From Candidatus Peribacterales bacterium (GTDB lineage Bacteria > Patescibacteriota > Gracilibacteria > Peribacterales > Peribacteraceae): a stretch of 7,975 nt of DNA. Within the stretch, counting starts at the first letter, position 1. Every line of letters starts with the position of its first letter. Positions 6,481 to 7,975 of the stretch are shown piece by piece. Under the pieces are notes generated by a model, which worked only from the letters and a program-made list of their open reading frames with translations, was not told the origin of the DNA and ran no database searches. The stretch is from NCBI GenBank assembly GCA_021731345.1, contig JAKFXO010000083.1:1-7975 (forward strand), in the 5' to 3' direction. A program made the translations under genes and the position numbers.

Positions 6481-7071
6481 CTTCATGTCTTTCACGCGTC
6501 CATCCTCGTGAATCGGAAGCGGATATTCACGAATGGCGACCTCGAGCTTGTCGAGAAGCTTCACTGGATCATCGTCAAACACCATGTTTGGCGGAATCTT
6601 ACGGCGGCAGAGTTCTTCGACAACGTGAGGAATAGCGTTACTAATACCTCCGGAGTTGGTGATGATACCAATGGGACGTCCTTCCTCGTATGCGATCGTG
6701 AGTTCATTGAGGGTTCCGATTCCACCACCAATAATGACAACAGCATCCGATGAACGAATGTTAATGATGTCGCGCTCCATGAATCCCATACCCGTGAAAA
6801 TGATGATGTCGTGCCCTGCTGGGGAGAGGTATTCATTGATGTGCTCGTACTCCGAGAATGCGGGAGAAATACCAATCGTCAGTCCTCCCTGCTCTTTTGC
6901 GGCAAGGAGCGAATCATGCGGAAGACCAGGGCAAGCACCGTTAATCAGAATGTGGTTGCGCTTTGCGATCTCATGCCCGAGCGACGTCGCCTTTTTGCGA
7001 GCTACTGGATCTTCGATCTGAGGTCCGCTTGCGGAGCCCATGACGCCAATCTTGAGTCGTCTGTTGTGCAT
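6466..7071 (-). CDS. LOG/SLOG-family Rossmann-fold nucleotide-binding protein
   Basis: The 201-residue protein starts with a Rossmann-type strand and Gly loop (KIGVMGSASG, 7-16). It has a central ATAxG-like segment INGACPG (43-49) and the family signature GGGIGTLNE at 115-123, matching PGGxGTxxE of LOG proteins with the first Pro replaced by Gly. Arg100 and Glu123 correspond by position to the catalytic Arg and Glu of LOG phosphoribohydrolases, which release free base from nucleoside 5'-monophosphates such as cytokinin ribotides. The wider SLOG family also contains nucleotide sensors and uncharacterised TIGR00725-type proteins, which this resembles more than plant-type LOG. It is cytosolic, with no signal peptide. 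It lies 55 bp downstream of the secreted-protein gene on the same strand, so co-transcription is possible. Family assignment is firm; substrate is unknown. Confidence 0.85.
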   Translation of the reverse strand: MHNRRLKIGVMGSASGPQIEDPVARKKATSLGHEIAKRNHILINGACPGLPHDSLLAAKEQGGLTIGISPAFSEYEHINEYLSPAGHDIIIFTGMGFMERDIINIRSSDAVVIIGGGIGTLNELTIAYEEGRPIGIITNSGGISNAIPHVVEELCRRKIPPNMVFDDDPVKLLDKLEVAIREYPLPIHEDGRVKDMKQGRG

Positions 7072-7126
7072 AGAGTGTGTGGGAAACAGTGTAGTGAGAA
7101 ACGGAAGTGATGAGACAACGGTTCGG

Positions 7127-7672
7127 TTAGGTCGCCAGTTCTTCGGTGCAGAGTTTTTTCAGAACGGGGGTGATGTCAGTTTTGATCTGATCGCAACGAG
7201 CGATGTCGCCTGTAACCTTGGCAAGACAGAGCGCCAAATAATCTCCTCGTGTTGGTTCGCCAGTATTGATAGGAATAGTGTCTATCAGTACACCGCAAAG
7301 ACGTACATCTGTTTTTCGCGTCGCCCACTCGATGTCCTGCATGCGTGCAACAAAATTTTTGTCATCGGAATCGTTCTTCACCTGTTTCCAATATGCCGAT
7401 GTCTTCTTCAGTTTCATCTGAGTTAAAGCTGCGGCACTCAAACGCTTTACGACTTTCTTTGGCTCAGGGGCAACTTCACGCAAAACTTTCACCGCAGTGT
7501 CCACTTTCCCGCGATCTACACCTGCACTTGCAAGTAGCGTCGCAGCAGTTCTAGCGCCAACTTCTGCTTTCGCAATTGTTTCAGCAGAACCAAAGTTGGC
7601 ATCTGTGGGCGGCACGAACGCGCAAGCGATGAAGCCAAGAACCATGCCTGTAGTGATGAGTTTTCTCAGCAT
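7127..7672 (-). CDS. Secreted or lipid-anchored four-cysteine hypothetical protein
   Basis: From the ATG at 7672 the product has 181 residues. It begins with a signal peptide: LRK, then a hydrophobic core at about 5-20, then a likely cleavage site after TDA (24-26). FIAC at 14-17 weakly resembles a lipobox, but Phe at -3 is atypical. The mature part is helical-looking and Lys/Ala-rich (about 30-120). A C-terminal segment has four cysteines at 126, 149, 160 and 175, spaced to allow two disulfides outside the membrane. I recognise no named family. The start at 7672 is preferred over the in-frame ATG at 7693 because it puts the signal sequence at the N-terminus and lies 2 nt after the stop of the preceding gene, implying translational coupling. 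A purine-rich GGGAGAG lies 12 nt before the ATG, rather far for a ribosome-binding site. Confidence 0.8.
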   Translation of the reverse strand: MLRKLITTGMVLGFIACAFVPPTDANFGSAETIAKAEVGARTAATLLASAGVDRGKVDTAVKVLREVAPEPKKVVKRLSAAALTQMKLKKTSAYWKQVKNDSDDKNFVARMQDIEWATRKTDVRLCGVLIDTIPINTGEPTRGDYLALCLAKVTGDIARCDQIKTDITPVLKKLCTEELAT

Positions 7673-7674
7673 TA

Positions 7675-7975
7675 TTATTTGATTCTCTCCCACCAGATTT
7701 CTCCGAGTGGTAGAAGAGAAGGAGGAGGAACGGCAGGTTTTGAACGGCTGCCAGTCACGACAGTCGAAGGGAACTGGATAAGCATTCCCCTCGTAAACGG
7801 CACGGTCTTGAGAGCCGATTCATCTCTCCAGTCTGTGTCTTTGCCGGTCAAATCTTTTCGAATGGCTGCCGATAGTTCTTCCATCGTATTTTCTGCCTGA
7901 AGTGGTGTGATTGATTTATTTTTAACCTCAATCATGAGTAGTCCTGATGCAAGTAAGCGCGATGCCTCAATGACG
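7675..7975 (-). CDS. C-terminal part of an unrecognised protein (runs off the right edge)
   Basis: The minus-strand frame is open from the window edge to a TAA at 7675-7677, giving at least 99 residues. An internal ATG at 7935 would give an 86-residue protein. However, the reading frame upstream of it stays open (VIEASRLLASGLL and beyond), so a partial longer protein is more likely. The visible part has a short hydrophobic stretch near the edge, a charged helical region (about 15-45 of the visible part), then a Pro-rich PAVPPPSLLP segment close to the C-terminus. No catalytic motif or family is recognised. Its stop lies 2 nt before the ATG of the secreted four-cysteine protein, so the two are probably one operon. 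Confidence 0.6.
   Translation of the reverse strand, partial: VIEASRLLASGLLMIEVKNKSITPLQAENTMEELSAAIRKDLTGKDTDWRDESALKTVPFTRGMLIQFPSTVVTGSRSKPAVPPPSLLPLGEIWWERIK

Noticed and set aside
7040..7426. A 128-codon plus-strand frame over the LOG start and the secreted-protein gene
   Set aside because: It is antisense to two better-supported genes, has no motifs, and the minus-strand frames show a signal peptide and a LOG signature.

Overview
The window is a compact, gene-dense stretch of bacterial DNA of roughly 50% GC with no RNA genes, insertion sequences or CRISPR arrays. Two core genes anchor it: leucyl-tRNA synthetase (leuS) and the ribosome-assembly GTPase der. TGA works as an ordinary stop and the standard code fits every gene. 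Almost no start codon has a Shine-Dalgarno sequence; several instead have a -10-like box only 6-11 nt upstream, suggesting leaderless or near-leaderless mRNAs. Together with an unusual LeuRS editing motif, very tight or overlapping gene ends, and weak similarity of the accessory proteins to familiar families, this suggests a Patescibacteria/CPR-type genome (perhaps Peregrinibacteria-like). That placement is an inference, not proven here.

Layout, left to right. Bases 1-258 (minus) hold the N-terminal part of a NOL1/NOP2/Sun-family rRNA m5C methyltransferase. It is cut off by a perfect 32-bp fold-back palindrome at the very edge (1-66), most likely a sequencing or assembly artefact at a contig end. 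A divergent promoter region with a symmetric operator-like repeat separates it from an alpha/beta-hydrolase (365-1165, plus). The hydrolase overlaps tail-to-tail by 29 bp with a soluble GT2-like glycosyltransferase (1137-2273, minus). Next is a possible small Cys-motif ORF (2398-2610, plus) overlapping the 3' end of leuS (2561-4984, minus). leuS and der (5083-6462, plus) are divergent over a 98-bp promoter region. der converges, with a 3-bp gap, on a LOG/SLOG Rossmann-fold gene (6466-7071, minus). Upstream of that gene on the same strand are a secreted four-cysteine protein (7127-7672) and, 2 nt upstream of its start, the C-terminal end of an unrecognised gene that runs off the right edge (7675-7975).

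How the genes relate: leuS, der and the rRNA methyltransferase all belong to translation and ribosome biogenesis. The hydrolase and glycosyltransferase are neighbours by convergence only, so they are not co-transcribed and no shared pathway can be claimed. The last two genes are tightly coupled and the LOG gene may be co-transcribed with them. I see no clear new defence, mobile or biosynthetic system. The best points for a second look are the fold-back edge, the altered LeuRS editing motif, the soluble QxxRW glycosyltransferase, the leaderless start pattern and the small Cys ORF.
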